Translations under genes and position numbers: made by a program
Shown: positions 44,301-51,834 of the stretch, one piece after another
Position numbering within the stretch: the first letter of the stretch is position 1
How the letters are laid out: each line of letters starts with the position of its first letter
Assembly (NCBI GenBank): GCA_000961725.1
Contig: LADS01000055.1
Span: 62,001-126,000 of the forward strand
Reading direction: 5' to 3'
DNA: 64,000 nucleotides
DNA from: Desulfobulbaceae bacterium BRH_c16a
Lineage (GTDB): Bacteria > Desulfobacterota > Desulfobulbia > Desulfobulbales > Desulfocapsaceae
The notes under the pieces: model-generated
Told to the model about the DNA's origin: nothing
The model's input: only the letters and a program-made list of their open reading frames with translations
Databases searched by the model: none

Positions 44301-44580
44301 TGGAGTAGATATATTCGACTCCCGGCAGTTCGTAGAGCAGCTTTTCCATGGGGATGGTCAGCCGTTCTTCCACCTCTTTCGGAGTTGCGCCGGGCATGGT
44401 GACCAGAACATCGATCATCGGTACCTTGATTTGCGGCTCCTCTTCCCGTGGCAGCAGAACAATTGCCAGAAAGCCAAGAAGAAGGGATGCCACGATACCG
44501 AGCGGAGTCAGTTTGGAATTGACGAAAGCCTGAGCCAGACGTCCGGCAAAACCTGTTGGATGCGGTGAAGACGTATTCAT
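41311..44580 (-). CDS. RND family efflux transporter permease
   Basis: A resistance-nodulation-division inner-membrane proton antiporter of 1,089 residues, with 12 membrane helices and two large periplasmic loops. TM4 holds the proton-relay aspartates (FSIGILVDDAIVVVENIVRH). The periplasmic entry PGATPKEVEERLTIPMEKLLYELPGVE is typical. It lacks the DFGxxxDGA heavy-metal signature, so a drug/solvent (HAE-like) role is more likely than metal export. A GTG at 44592 is an alternative start. It is flanked by the adaptor upstream and DUF309 downstream; with tolC it forms a three-part pump. Confidence 0.94.
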   Translation of the reverse strand: MNTSSPHPTGFAGRLAQAFVNSKLTPLGIVASLLLGFLAIVLLPREEEPQIKVPMIDVLVTMPGATPKEVEERLTIPMEKLLYELPGVEYIYSTSMSGQSLLVVRFFVGENLETSLVRLNQKLATNFDRIPHTVQMPLIKPHTIDDVPIMALTFHGMNYDHSTLRRMAAQVDDAIKSINEVAETKLIGGTRRQLTVRFDPLLLASRNLTVNELAPKIQAVNSQSHSGSLKSLNREIQLQTGTFLQSAEEIGRIVVGVYGGKPVYLHEVAEIVDGPEEPDNYVLYGERGLNDPEAAVTLSIAKRPGANAVSVVEDVLKKVDSLKGSLIPSDLTVSVTRDYGATASEKSNELLLHMGIAVFGVALLILFFLGWRESIVVMLAIPSTLALTLLVFYLYGYTLNRITLFALIFSIGILVDDAIVVVENIVRHLRLPGNSGRPHVQVAIEAVAEVGNPTILATWAVIAAILPMAFVGGLMGPYMRPIPIGSSAAMLFSLIIAFTVTPWAATHILKKPKAGNSQDHGHDEYEKTPDDWFTRIYHKIMEPLLAHGAWRAVFFAVITALLLGACSMVYLGLVKVKMLPFDNKSEFQVILNMPEGSTLEQTARAALEMADVVRRDPAVTDYQIYVGTASPYNFNGLVRHYFMRSGPTVADIQVNLLPKHARSLQSHDIATRIRPPLAQIAARYGAAVAVAEVPPGPPVLQTLVAEIYGPTAEARTGLAGEVKRILAGTTGVVDVDWFQEAERNRKILTVDKEKAALNGISEKQITRAIEIAMQGYSLDLYHQPNDKENVNIVLELPREYRARIESILNISLRSETDPAAPLVPLRELANVSEQQVEQPIYRKNLKPVIYVTGDVADVVESPVYAIFEMNEKLARLDGRDFGGREEHVKIYNLNQPFSEIEPAMKWDGEWHITLEVFRDLGLAFCVVMVLIYMLMVGWFKNYITPLVVMAAIPFSLIGILPAHWGFGAFFTATSMIGFMAGAGIVVRNSIILVDFIELRIRQGEPLAKAVVDAGAIRFRPMLLTALAVVIGASVILADPIFQGLAISLMFGEIASLLVSRMAVPVLYFVIKKHEHRHHELAEPQADSAN

Positions 44581-44628
44581 GATGTGGGTCACTCGTATTG
44601 AAATGACGGAGAGAAAAGACTGATGCTT

Positions 44629-45663
44629 TTATTGAACGATGACCGGTTGACCGTCGAGGAGCATGTGGTTGCCGCCGGCAACTACCGTTTCTTCTTCCTC
44701 AAGACCACTCAGGATTTCGATATAATCATCGCCTTGTGCTCCGGTTCGGACCAGGCGGAGCCTGGCCTTGCCGTCGATGACCACAAATACCTTCTGCATC
44801 TGGCCAAAGGAAACGACGGCCGCTGCCGGAACCGTCAGGGTCTCTGCCTGGGCCATCGCCAGGGTAACCCGGGCGAACTGACCCGAACGGAGCTTTTCGT
44901 CGGCAGGAATGCGCAGTTTGATCGGGGCGGTTCGAGAGGACGGATCGGCGGTCGGCGAGACCTCGGCCACGGTGCCTTCGACGGTAAGGCCCACCGAAGG
45001 GACAAAGACCTTGAGCCGATCGCCCTTATTGATTTGCAGAATCATGGCCTCGGGGATGTCGGTCAGCACCTGAAGGTTGTTTTCCGCTTCGATATTAAGC
45101 AGCGGTTTACCCGGTGTGGCAAGGTCGCCGATATTTGCATGCTTACGGGTGACTATACCTGTGAAAGGGGCGGTGACCCTGGCATATTCCAGCATGGTGA
45201 TGGTCTCGCGGTAGGCGGCTTCGGCTATCCGGGCACTGTCCTGCAGAGACTTGACCATCTCCGGAGTGGCGGCATTTTTTTTCAGCAGGTTTTCTTCTCT
45301 CAGCAGGTTGCGTCTGGCTTGTTCGAGCTGCGCTTTGGCTTGCTGGACCTGGGCCGAGATCTCGCCGGCACTGATCTCCACCAGCAGTTCACCCTGTTTC
45401 ACCCTGGAGCCAAGATCGACGGGCATGGCGACGATATTTCCCGAGATTTTGGCAGAAATCTCCGCCTGCACAACAGCCTGCACCGTGCCGACAATTTCGA
45501 CCTGATTTTCGGCGATCCGTTTTTCGACCTTGCCGACGGTTACTTCGGCCGTCGGCAGTGTTTGAAGATTCTCTCCCGTTCCGGTCTGTTCTTTCTCGCA
45601 ACCGGAAAGAAGCATACCCAGCATTATGATAAAAATTACGGAGGGCGTTATTCTGACCTTCAT
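44629..45663 (-). CDS. RND efflux periplasmic adaptor lipoprotein
   Basis: A 344-residue membrane fusion protein linking the RND pump to the TolC channel. The signal peptide ends in the lipobox LLSGC (Cys 22), giving an inner-membrane lipid anchor. A coiled-coil hairpin lies around residues 90-150 (VQQAKAQLEQARRNLLREENLLKK), flanked by lipoyl halves (VEIVGTVQAVVQAEISAKISG; ARVTAPFTGIVTRKHANIGD). ATG 45663 is selected: AAGGAG is eight bases upstream, while the GTG at 45669 is too close. It lies 48 bp before the RND gene. Confidence 0.93.
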   Translation of the reverse strand: MKVRITPSVIFIIMLGMLLSGCEKEQTGTGENLQTLPTAEVTVGKVEKRIAENQVEIVGTVQAVVQAEISAKISGNIVAMPVDLGSRVKQGELLVEISAGEISAQVQQAKAQLEQARRNLLREENLLKKNAATPEMVKSLQDSARIAEAAYRETITMLEYARVTAPFTGIVTRKHANIGDLATPGKPLLNIEAENNLQVLTDIPEAMILQINKGDRLKVFVPSVGLTVEGTVAEVSPTADPSSRTAPIKLRIPADEKLRSGQFARVTLAMAQAETLTVPAAAVVSFGQMQKVFVVIDGKARLRLVRTGAQGDDYIEILSGLEEEETVVAGGNHMLLDGQPVIVQ

Positions 45664-45736
45664 CGTCACATCTCCTTTGGAATTTTATACCTTTGGGACA
45701 AACACTGAAAGAAAGCAGGGATCGGCCTGCCGATCG

Positions 45737-47074
45737 TCAATTTCCGGCAAATTGGTCCAATCCTGTGGCTCTGCGCAGGTTGGCAATGGCAACCTTATAT
45801 CCCGCTTTGGCGGCAAGCTGCCGTGCCCGGGCATCCGTGAGCCGCATCTCGAAGTCGATCAGGTCGGAGGCGAGAATAACACCTTCCTTGAAGCGGGCGC
45901 GACTCAGACGAGCGACCTCCTCGGCCACACCAACCATCTTGCCGGTAACACTCAAACGCTCTTTGGCCTGCTCATAATCAAGCAGGGCCTGTTGTACTTC
46001 GAGGTTGAGGGCCAGTTCGGTCTTTATTCTCAGACCTTCGATTTTCCGGAGTTTCAGTCTTGCCCCGGAAATACTGGCTGTTGTTCTGTTGCCGTCAAAG
46101 AGGGTGTAGTTCATCCGGACTCCTGCCATCCATGAGTCGCCCGTTTCATTTTCTACCCAGCCGTTATCGACCTGATAGCCGGCAAAGCCGTCGACTGTCG
46201 GCAGTTTACCGCCTTCGGCTTTTTGCAATTCGGCTACGGCGATTTGTTCCAGGGCTGCGATCCTCTGCAGCTCGTGGCGGTTACGGTAATCTATTTTCTC
46301 GGGAATCTCCTGGTCGGAACTCTGCTGCGGGTTGATCGTCACTTGTCCTTCACGCAGGCCGAGGAGATTGAGAAAGCTCCGCCGGGTGAGTTCCAGCGTG
46401 TGTTTGCTCTGGATCAGATGCTCACTTGCCCGCGAATGCTGCAGCTCAAGATTGAGCAGATCCTGGCGGAGGAGATCTCCGGCCTCATATCTGGCCAGGC
46501 CAACATCTAACGCCGCGCCGATTGCTGCCAGTTCTTCCTCACGCACCATAACCATCTCTTCTGCCTGAAGAATGGCCTGAAAGTTCTTCACCACCTCGAA
46601 TCCCAGCTGCCGATGAACCGCCACGAGATCGGTTCGGGTCAGGCCAATGCCCGCTTCCGCAGCTTCCTGCTCGGCCCTGTCGCGGCCTCCATTATAGATG
46701 CGGTAACTCGCTTCCGCCTTGAGCTGGAGATTGTCTGTTCTGCCGGGATCGTTAAAATCGATGGTATCGTCAAAGGCGCCTTGATTGAGAATATTGCCAA
46801 AGGAATACATTGGGTTATTCGTTTGACCGTACTCGGCGCCGACATTTACCAGAGGATAGTCGGTGGCTCTGGTCATATTGGCTGCGGCCTGTGCTTCCTC
46901 GATCGTATTTCGAGCAATGGTGCTGTCCGGATTGTTGGCTATGGCAAAAGTGACGGCCTGTTGAGCTGTCCAGCTTGTCGGGATTTCAGCGGCAAGCGTA
47001 TCCGCGCATCCAGTTCCGAACTGGAAAACAACCGCAGCCAGGAGGAAAATCAAAATTTGAGTTAATTTCTGCAT
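45737..47074 (-). CDS. TolC-family outer membrane efflux protein
   Basis: A 445-residue outer-membrane channel component with a signal peptide (about 1-29) and two repeats of the TolC helical-barrel pattern (for example LTRTDLVAVHRQLGFEVVKNFQAILQAEEMVMV and LALNLEVQQALLDYEQAKERL). It begins the operon tolC-adaptor-RND-DUF309 on the minus strand, 73 bp before the adaptor. The order outer channel first is less common than adaptor-RND-tolC but well attested. Confidence 0.92.
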   Translation of the reverse strand: MQKLTQILIFLLAAVVFQFGTGCADTLAAEIPTSWTAQQAVTFAIANNPDSTIARNTIEEAQAAANMTRATDYPLVNVGAEYGQTNNPMYSFGNILNQGAFDDTIDFNDPGRTDNLQLKAEASYRIYNGGRDRAEQEAAEAGIGLTRTDLVAVHRQLGFEVVKNFQAILQAEEMVMVREEELAAIGAALDVGLARYEAGDLLRQDLLNLELQHSRASEHLIQSKHTLELTRRSFLNLLGLREGQVTINPQQSSDQEIPEKIDYRNRHELQRIAALEQIAVAELQKAEGGKLPTVDGFAGYQVDNGWVENETGDSWMAGVRMNYTLFDGNRTTASISGARLKLRKIEGLRIKTELALNLEVQQALLDYEQAKERLSVTGKMVGVAEEVARLSRARFKEGVILASDLIDFEMRLTDARARQLAAKAGYKVAIANLRRATGLDQFAGN

Positions 47075-47110
47075 TCCACCTCTCTCGTCTGAGATAATGC
47101 GATAAGAATG

Positions 47111-47130
47111 TAATTAAGAATTTAATTATA
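47111..47130 (-). promoter_or_regulatory. Probable -10 region and palindrome upstream of the efflux operon
   Basis: On the minus strand a perfect TATAAT (47130-47125) overlaps TAATTAA-gaat-TTAATTA (47111-47128), a 7-bp inverted repeat with a 4-base spacer. No good -35 is visible 17 bp upstream, which suggests an activated or repressed promoter with a dimeric regulator at the palindrome. Confidence 0.45.
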
Positions 47131-47329
47131 TAGTTTACCAGAGTAAGCCCTTGCCGATGCTTTGTCAAAAGAAAAGTTCAGATACTTGAGAGCACGAAAT
47201 TCAATTGTGTATATGCACTTTGCTGGAATCTATCGTAATTTGTTTGTCAGGTCAAGGGAATTGGCGAAAAAGAATGAGAGAAGAGACAGGCTTACGGCAG
47301 TAAAAGGCCCGGAGTCGGGCCGACTGACA

Positions 47330-49414
47330 TTATTGCTCCAAGGTCAGGTTTTTCAGGAGTTTGTCCAGCTTCTTGATATCGACCGGTTTGGCAAGGTAAC
47401 CGTTCATTCCCGCATCGAGGCACTTGTCTTTATCGCCGGCCATTGCATAGGCGGTCAGGGCGACAATCGGGATATTGCGAATATCAAGGAAATCGATTGA
47501 ATTTCTGATGATTCGTGTAGTCTCCAGCCCGTCCAGCTCAGGCATCTGCACATCCATGAGGACGATGTCGAAATGGTGGGATTCGAGGAGATCGAGGGCT
47601 GCGTAGCCATTCTCTGCTATGGTCGGCCGGTGGCCGAGCTTCGTGAGGATCGCCAGAAGTATCTGCTGGTTGATCTGTTCGTCCTCTACGATCAGAGTGG
47701 AAAGCCGACGGTGAGGGCTGGTAAGAACCGGTGCCGGAGTCGGCAGGTGATCGTGTCTTGGGGGAACCGAACCTCTTTCCACCACCACAGTGAAGGTAAC
47801 CGTGGTTCCCCCGGCCGTGTTGCTTCTCAGGCTCACCGTTCCATTCATCTGCAGGACCAGCTGCCTGACGATACTGAGCCCAAGTCCGGTACCTTTGATC
47901 TTTTTCTGACGTGGCGATTCGATTTGGGTGAAAGGCTCGAACAACCTGTCTCCGATATTATCGGGTACTCCGATGCCTGTATCGGCGATCGAGCACTCCA
48001 GCACGACCCGATTCTCAACGGGCAATTCCGCCACGCCGATAGTAACATCAATCTCTCCCTGTTCGGTGAATTTTACTGCATTACCCACCAGATTGTAAAA
48101 AATCTGCCGAATGCGGACATGATCGGCAATAAGTATGTCCGGAACCTTCGGGTCGACATTACAGGTTAGTTTGACTTTACGGGGGTTGATGGCAGTTGTG
48201 AAGGAGTTGATCAGCGTCCGGATGATCTCGCGAATTTGAAACTCTTCCGGGGTCATGGGCAGTTTGCCGGCCTCTATTTTCGAATAGTCGAGGATGTCGT
48301 TGATGATTGTCAGCAGGCTCTTGCCCGACTCCATCGCGGTGTCTACATATTCGAGCTGTTCGTCATCCAGGTCGGTCATCTGCAGGAGTTGAAGCATGCC
48401 GAGAACTCCGTTCATCGGTGTTCTGACTTCATGACTCATATTGGCGAGAAACTCCGATTTTGCTTTATTGGCGGCAAAGGCTTGCTCTCTGGCTGCTTCG
48501 AGTTCATGAATAATTTTTTTCCTCGAAGAGATATCGCGGGTTACGCCGATGATGCCGGTAAACCGGTTCGAGCTTTCCGGCAGAGGAGAAGCGATGCTTT
48601 CAACCCAGATTGTCTCACCTTTTGCCGTGCGGATTTCAGACTCCCAGTGCAGGGGTTGATCCTCTGTAAGCGTCGACAACCGGGCTTGATTGTCGATAAA
48701 GGGCGAGGGGACGATGATATCCCGGTGGATTGCCGACAGGGCGTCTTCCTGAACAAAGCCGATAAGATGGCTGAATGACGGGCTGACATATTCGGGCTGC
48801 AGGGCGGAGTCGGTAGTCCATATGACATCATGGACATTATCGGCCAGCAGCCGGTAGAGATGCTCGCTTTTTCGGAGAGCCGCCTCGGCTTGTTTTCTGT
48901 CGGTGATATCCCTGGCAATGGCCATATACAGTTCTTTGCCGTCGATGGTCAGGCGAAGGGCGCTGACCTCGACCGGCAGAAGAGTGCCGTCTTTTTTGAC
49001 ATAGGTGGTCTCGAAGGTGGCATTGCCATCTTTGCCGAGACGAGCTGCAAGTTCATTATTGTACTGAATATCCTTGCCGTCACTGATGTCGAAGGGGGTC
49101 AGCTGCAGCAGTTCTTCCCTGGTGTAGCCGAGGCGTTTGCAGGCGACATTGTTGACATCGGAAAAAGACCCGTAGTTCGAACTCTTCCGGTCAAGGGAGA
49201 TGACAAACATCGCATCATTGGCATAATTGAAGAGCTTGCGATATTTATTGCGGCTTTGCTGAAGTTCGTCCTTCTGTTGACCGCACAGTGAAAGATCATA
49301 GGCAGTCGTCAGAACAGAACCGGTTTGTTTGGCGACGATGTCTTCGAGTTCCGCAATACGTTTCTGTGCGTGTTGCAGTTTAATTTCGAGTTCTGCAAAA
49401 GGAGATGTCGACAT
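47330..49414 (-). CDS. Hybrid sensor histidine kinase (PAS-PAS-HisKA-HATPase-REC)
   Basis: A soluble hybrid kinase of about 694 residues. A short coiled coil (1-45) leads to two PAS domains with PAC tails (about 60-185 and 195-300; ARDITDRKQAEAAL and TRDISSRKKI). The phospho-His is near 326 in NMSHEVRTPMNGVLGM. The HATPase has NAVKFTEQG, DTGIGVP and GTGLGLSI. A C-terminal receiver carries the phospho-Asp near 618 (VLMDVQMPELDG). No membrane helix, so it senses a cytoplasmic signal, probably redox or a small ligand. The ATG at 49414 is preferred over a GTG at 49468. Its output regulator is not adjacent. Confidence 0.92.
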   Translation of the reverse strand: MSTSPFAELEIKLQHAQKRIAELEDIVAKQTGSVLTTAYDLSLCGQQKDELQQSRNKYRKLFNYANDAMFVISLDRKSSNYGSFSDVNNVACKRLGYTREELLQLTPFDISDGKDIQYNNELAARLGKDGNATFETTYVKKDGTLLPVEVSALRLTIDGKELYMAIARDITDRKQAEAALRKSEHLYRLLADNVHDVIWTTDSALQPEYVSPSFSHLIGFVQEDALSAIHRDIIVPSPFIDNQARLSTLTEDQPLHWESEIRTAKGETIWVESIASPLPESSNRFTGIIGVTRDISSRKKIIHELEAAREQAFAANKAKSEFLANMSHEVRTPMNGVLGMLQLLQMTDLDDEQLEYVDTAMESGKSLLTIINDILDYSKIEAGKLPMTPEEFQIREIIRTLINSFTTAINPRKVKLTCNVDPKVPDILIADHVRIRQIFYNLVGNAVKFTEQGEIDVTIGVAELPVENRVVLECSIADTGIGVPDNIGDRLFEPFTQIESPRQKKIKGTGLGLSIVRQLVLQMNGTVSLRSNTAGGTTVTFTVVVERGSVPPRHDHLPTPAPVLTSPHRRLSTLIVEDEQINQQILLAILTKLGHRPTIAENGYAALDLLESHHFDIVLMDVQMPELDGLETTRIIRNSIDFLDIRNIPIVALTAYAMAGDKDKCLDAGMNGYLAKPVDIKKLDKLLKNLTLEQ

Positions 49415-49731
49415 GGCTTTGAGTACTCGGCACGAATTTGTGCGGTGGAGAGTGCGAAAAAGCACCACGACTTAAATGAATACAGATTTGATGTTACTGA
49501 TTTGGAGGCAGGGAGTCAAATCGAAAAGTAATACTGCCGGCTTAAGAAAGAAGATAAGATAAGCTGAGCAGGCAGATGATAATACTTTGTGTTAACGACC
49601 ATACCAGGAGACAGGTGTTTCCGAGTGTGGTAAATCAAGAGAAAAGAGAAGAGGGACTGGGTTCTTTCGTGTGGATCGAACCCGGCGCTATACCACATAT
49701 CTTGACAATTCAGCAGGATTTCGCGTCAGTC

Positions 49732-50958
49732 ATGCCTACGGTAAGTGTGATAATTCCTTGTTTTAATCAAGGTCATTTCGTCGATGAGGCCGTTGACTCG
49801 GTTTTAATGCAGTCATATGCCGATTATGAAATCATTATTGTCAATGATGGTTCAACGGACGGTTTGACAAACCAATTGCTGCAGAACTATAGCAGAAATA
49901 AAACGCGGGTTATCACCACCGCCAATCAGGGGCTTGCCGCTGCAAGAAACAACGGGATCGCGGCGGCCGAAGGCAAATATATCCTGCCGCTCGACGCCGA
50001 CGACCGGATTCTGCCAGGTTATCTGGAAAAAGCGGTGGCGGAATTGGAAAAGGATCCGCAGGTGGGGATTGTCTATTGCCATGCCAATCTTTTCGGTGCG
50101 GTTGAAACCGATTGGATTCTGCCGGATTATTCCTTGGAACGCATGCTGGTCGATAATATCATCTTCTGTTCGGCTTTTTTCAGAAAAGACGACTGGCTGG
50201 CGACCGGAGGATATGATACCGGCATGATCTATGGATGGGAGGATTATGAGTTCTGGTTGAGCCTTATCGAGCGAGGGCGCAAGGTGGTAAAGCTTCCCGA
50301 GACCTTCTTTTCGTATCGGGTCGCCTCCGACTCCATGGTCCGCAGCAGGGAGAAATGGCAGAAAGTAGAGATGTTCAAACGAGTCTATCTGCGCCATCAA
50401 CGGCTTTTCTCCGATCACATCGCCGTGTGGCTCGACGCACTTCTCGACACCCGCGACAAATATTACACCAGCCGTCTCTATGTCGATTGCGGCAACGGGA
50501 TAAGCGATACGTCGAGTGTCGGCCGGAAAATTGAACTGGGGACGCGGAAAATCCTTTTTGATCTGAATGGATTCCGGGATATGACCGCCCTTCGTTTTGA
50601 CCCTGTGGATACCTATGCGGTACTGGAAATTGACAAAATCATTGCGACTACCCGCACCGGGCAAGTCCATGAAATGAGCAGAATAGAATCCAACGCCTTG
50701 TACAACCGGCAGGGCAGGTTGCTGTTTGACACCAAAGACCCGCAGTGTTTCCTGCCTGAACTCGATCGGCAGTTCTTGTCTCAAATCGTACAACTTTCCG
50801 TTGAACTGCGATTTGTCGCCCTGGCAGATCAAGCCCTGGAGCACATTGTGGCGCACCAGAAGGAGGCCCTGCAAAGACAAGGCAAAACGAGCTTATCCGG
50901 AAAAATCCTGCAAGGTGGCAAGAGGCTCGTCAGTTCCCTCATCGGATTAAAAGAGTAA
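49732..50958 (+). CDS. Family 2 glycosyltransferase
   Basis: A 408-residue GT-A fold glycosyltransferase. It has SVIIPCFNQG, the nucleotide-binding IIIVNDGSTD, ARNNGIAAAEGKYILPLDADDRI (the metal-binding DxD), and the acceptor-side GWEDYEFWLSL (ED motif). The C-terminal about 180 residues are an extra region of unknown role. The frame is open from 49576, but MPTVSVIIPC is the usual beginning; neither ATG has a good ribosome site. It stands alone and not in a polysaccharide cluster. Confidence 0.9.
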   Translation: MPTVSVIIPCFNQGHFVDEAVDSVLMQSYADYEIIIVNDGSTDGLTNQLLQNYSRNKTRVITTANQGLAAARNNGIAAAEGKYILPLDADDRILPGYLEKAVAELEKDPQVGIVYCHANLFGAVETDWILPDYSLERMLVDNIIFCSAFFRKDDWLATGGYDTGMIYGWEDYEFWLSLIERGRKVVKLPETFFSYRVASDSMVRSREKWQKVEMFKRVYLRHQRLFSDHIAVWLDALLDTRDKYYTSRLYVDCGNGISDTSSVGRKIELGTRKILFDLNGFRDMTALRFDPVDTYAVLEIDKIIATTRTGQVHEMSRIESNALYNRQGRLLFDTKDPQCFLPELDRQFLSQIVQLSVELRFVALADQALEHIVAHQKEALQRQGKTSLSGKILQGGKRLVSSLIGLKE

Positions 50959-50994
50959 CCGTGCCAATCCGGTAAATCCTGCTCGGCAAAGGCC

Positions 50995-51027
50995 GGCACC
51001 AAGGGGTGCCTGCCTGGCATCTTCTTT
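50995..51027 (+). terminator. Terminator after the glycosyltransferase gene
   Basis: GGCACC (50995-51000) and GGTGCC (51005-51010) form a short stem with an AAGG loop; a T-rich run (TTCTTTTTT) follows after about ten bases. The gap to the T tract makes it a modest candidate. Confidence 0.5.
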
Positions 51028-51180
51028 TTTCATATCCTCCCTCTCTTTCTTCCTGCAAAGCAGAGCAATACCCCTGTTTATTATAAATGTATCGTGACGG
51101 GTTTTAACGATTTTTGATTTTGATCTGAAAATCATCCGACTCTAGATTGCTCTTGACTGTTTCATGCTAATATTGTACTT

Positions 51181-51198
51181 ACTGACTGATCAGTCAGT
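51181..51198. promoter_or_regulatory. TetR-type operator: perfect 18-bp palindrome
   Basis: ACTGACTGATCAGTCAGT is its own reverse complement. It lies 30 bp before the TetR-family start and just downstream of a TTGACT (51153-51158) that could serve as a -35. The position fits autoregulation and control of the sulP operon. Confidence 0.75.
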
Positions 51199-51227
51199 TT
51201 TATAAACTTTTAAACAACGGCAAGTTG

Positions 51228-51824
51228 ATGCAGAAAAAATCCAAAAAACAGGCAATTCTCGATCAGGCTACAATTTTATTTGCCACCAAAGGTTTTTCCA
51301 ACACCTCCATGACTGAGGTGGCCAGCCTCGCCGACATAGCGGGAGCAACGATTTTTTATCATTTCAAGACGAAAGAAGATCTGTTCGTCGCGGTTCTTGA
51401 AAGGGTTAAAATCGGCTTGCTCGAGTCCTTTTCCCTCTATTTTCAAGAAGAACATTTCGATTCGGGGCTCGAGATGCTCCTCGGAGCGGTCGCCTACCAC
51501 CTCCATCTTGCCGAAAGCAAGATGGAGTGGTTTCTCCTGTTGCGCCGGCATTATACCCACGAACTGGCGGCGGTAAATCCCGTCTGCAGGCGATATCTCG
51601 AGGACATCTATACCTGTCTGGTCGACATCTTTGAAAAAGCGCTGACTCGCGGGCAGGAGGATGGTTCGGTCGGAGATATATCGGCAAAAAAGAATGCACT
51701 GATCATTCTGGCCATGGTCGACGGCATTATCCAATTAGAAAGCAACCAATTATATAATGCGGGAACGCTCTACAGCGAGTTGCTGGTGGCGTGCCGCAAA
51801 ATAGTTGAAAATACAAAACAATAG
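51228..51824 (+). CDS. TetR/AcrR-family transcriptional regulator
   Basis: A 198-residue repressor. The N-terminal helix-turn-helix has AILDQATILFATKGFSNTSMTEVASLADIAGATIFYHFKTKEDLF, the normal TetR pattern; the C-terminal ligand domain is unlike any I recognise. The next gene (sulP) starts 11 bp after its stop, so the two are almost surely cotranscribed. A perfect palindrome at 51181-51198 is its probable operator. A TTG codon at 51225 is in frame but the ATG at 51228 is taken. Confidence 0.92.
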   Translation: MQKKSKKQAILDQATILFATKGFSNTSMTEVASLADIAGATIFYHFKTKEDLFVAVLERVKIGLLESFSLYFQEEHFDSGLEMLLGAVAYHLHLAESKMEWFLLLRRHYTHELAAVNPVCRRYLEDIYTCLVDIFEKALTRGQEDGSVGDISAKKNALIILAMVDGIIQLESNQLYNAGTLYSELLVACRKIVENTKQ

Positions 51825-51834
51825 GTGGAGTAAA

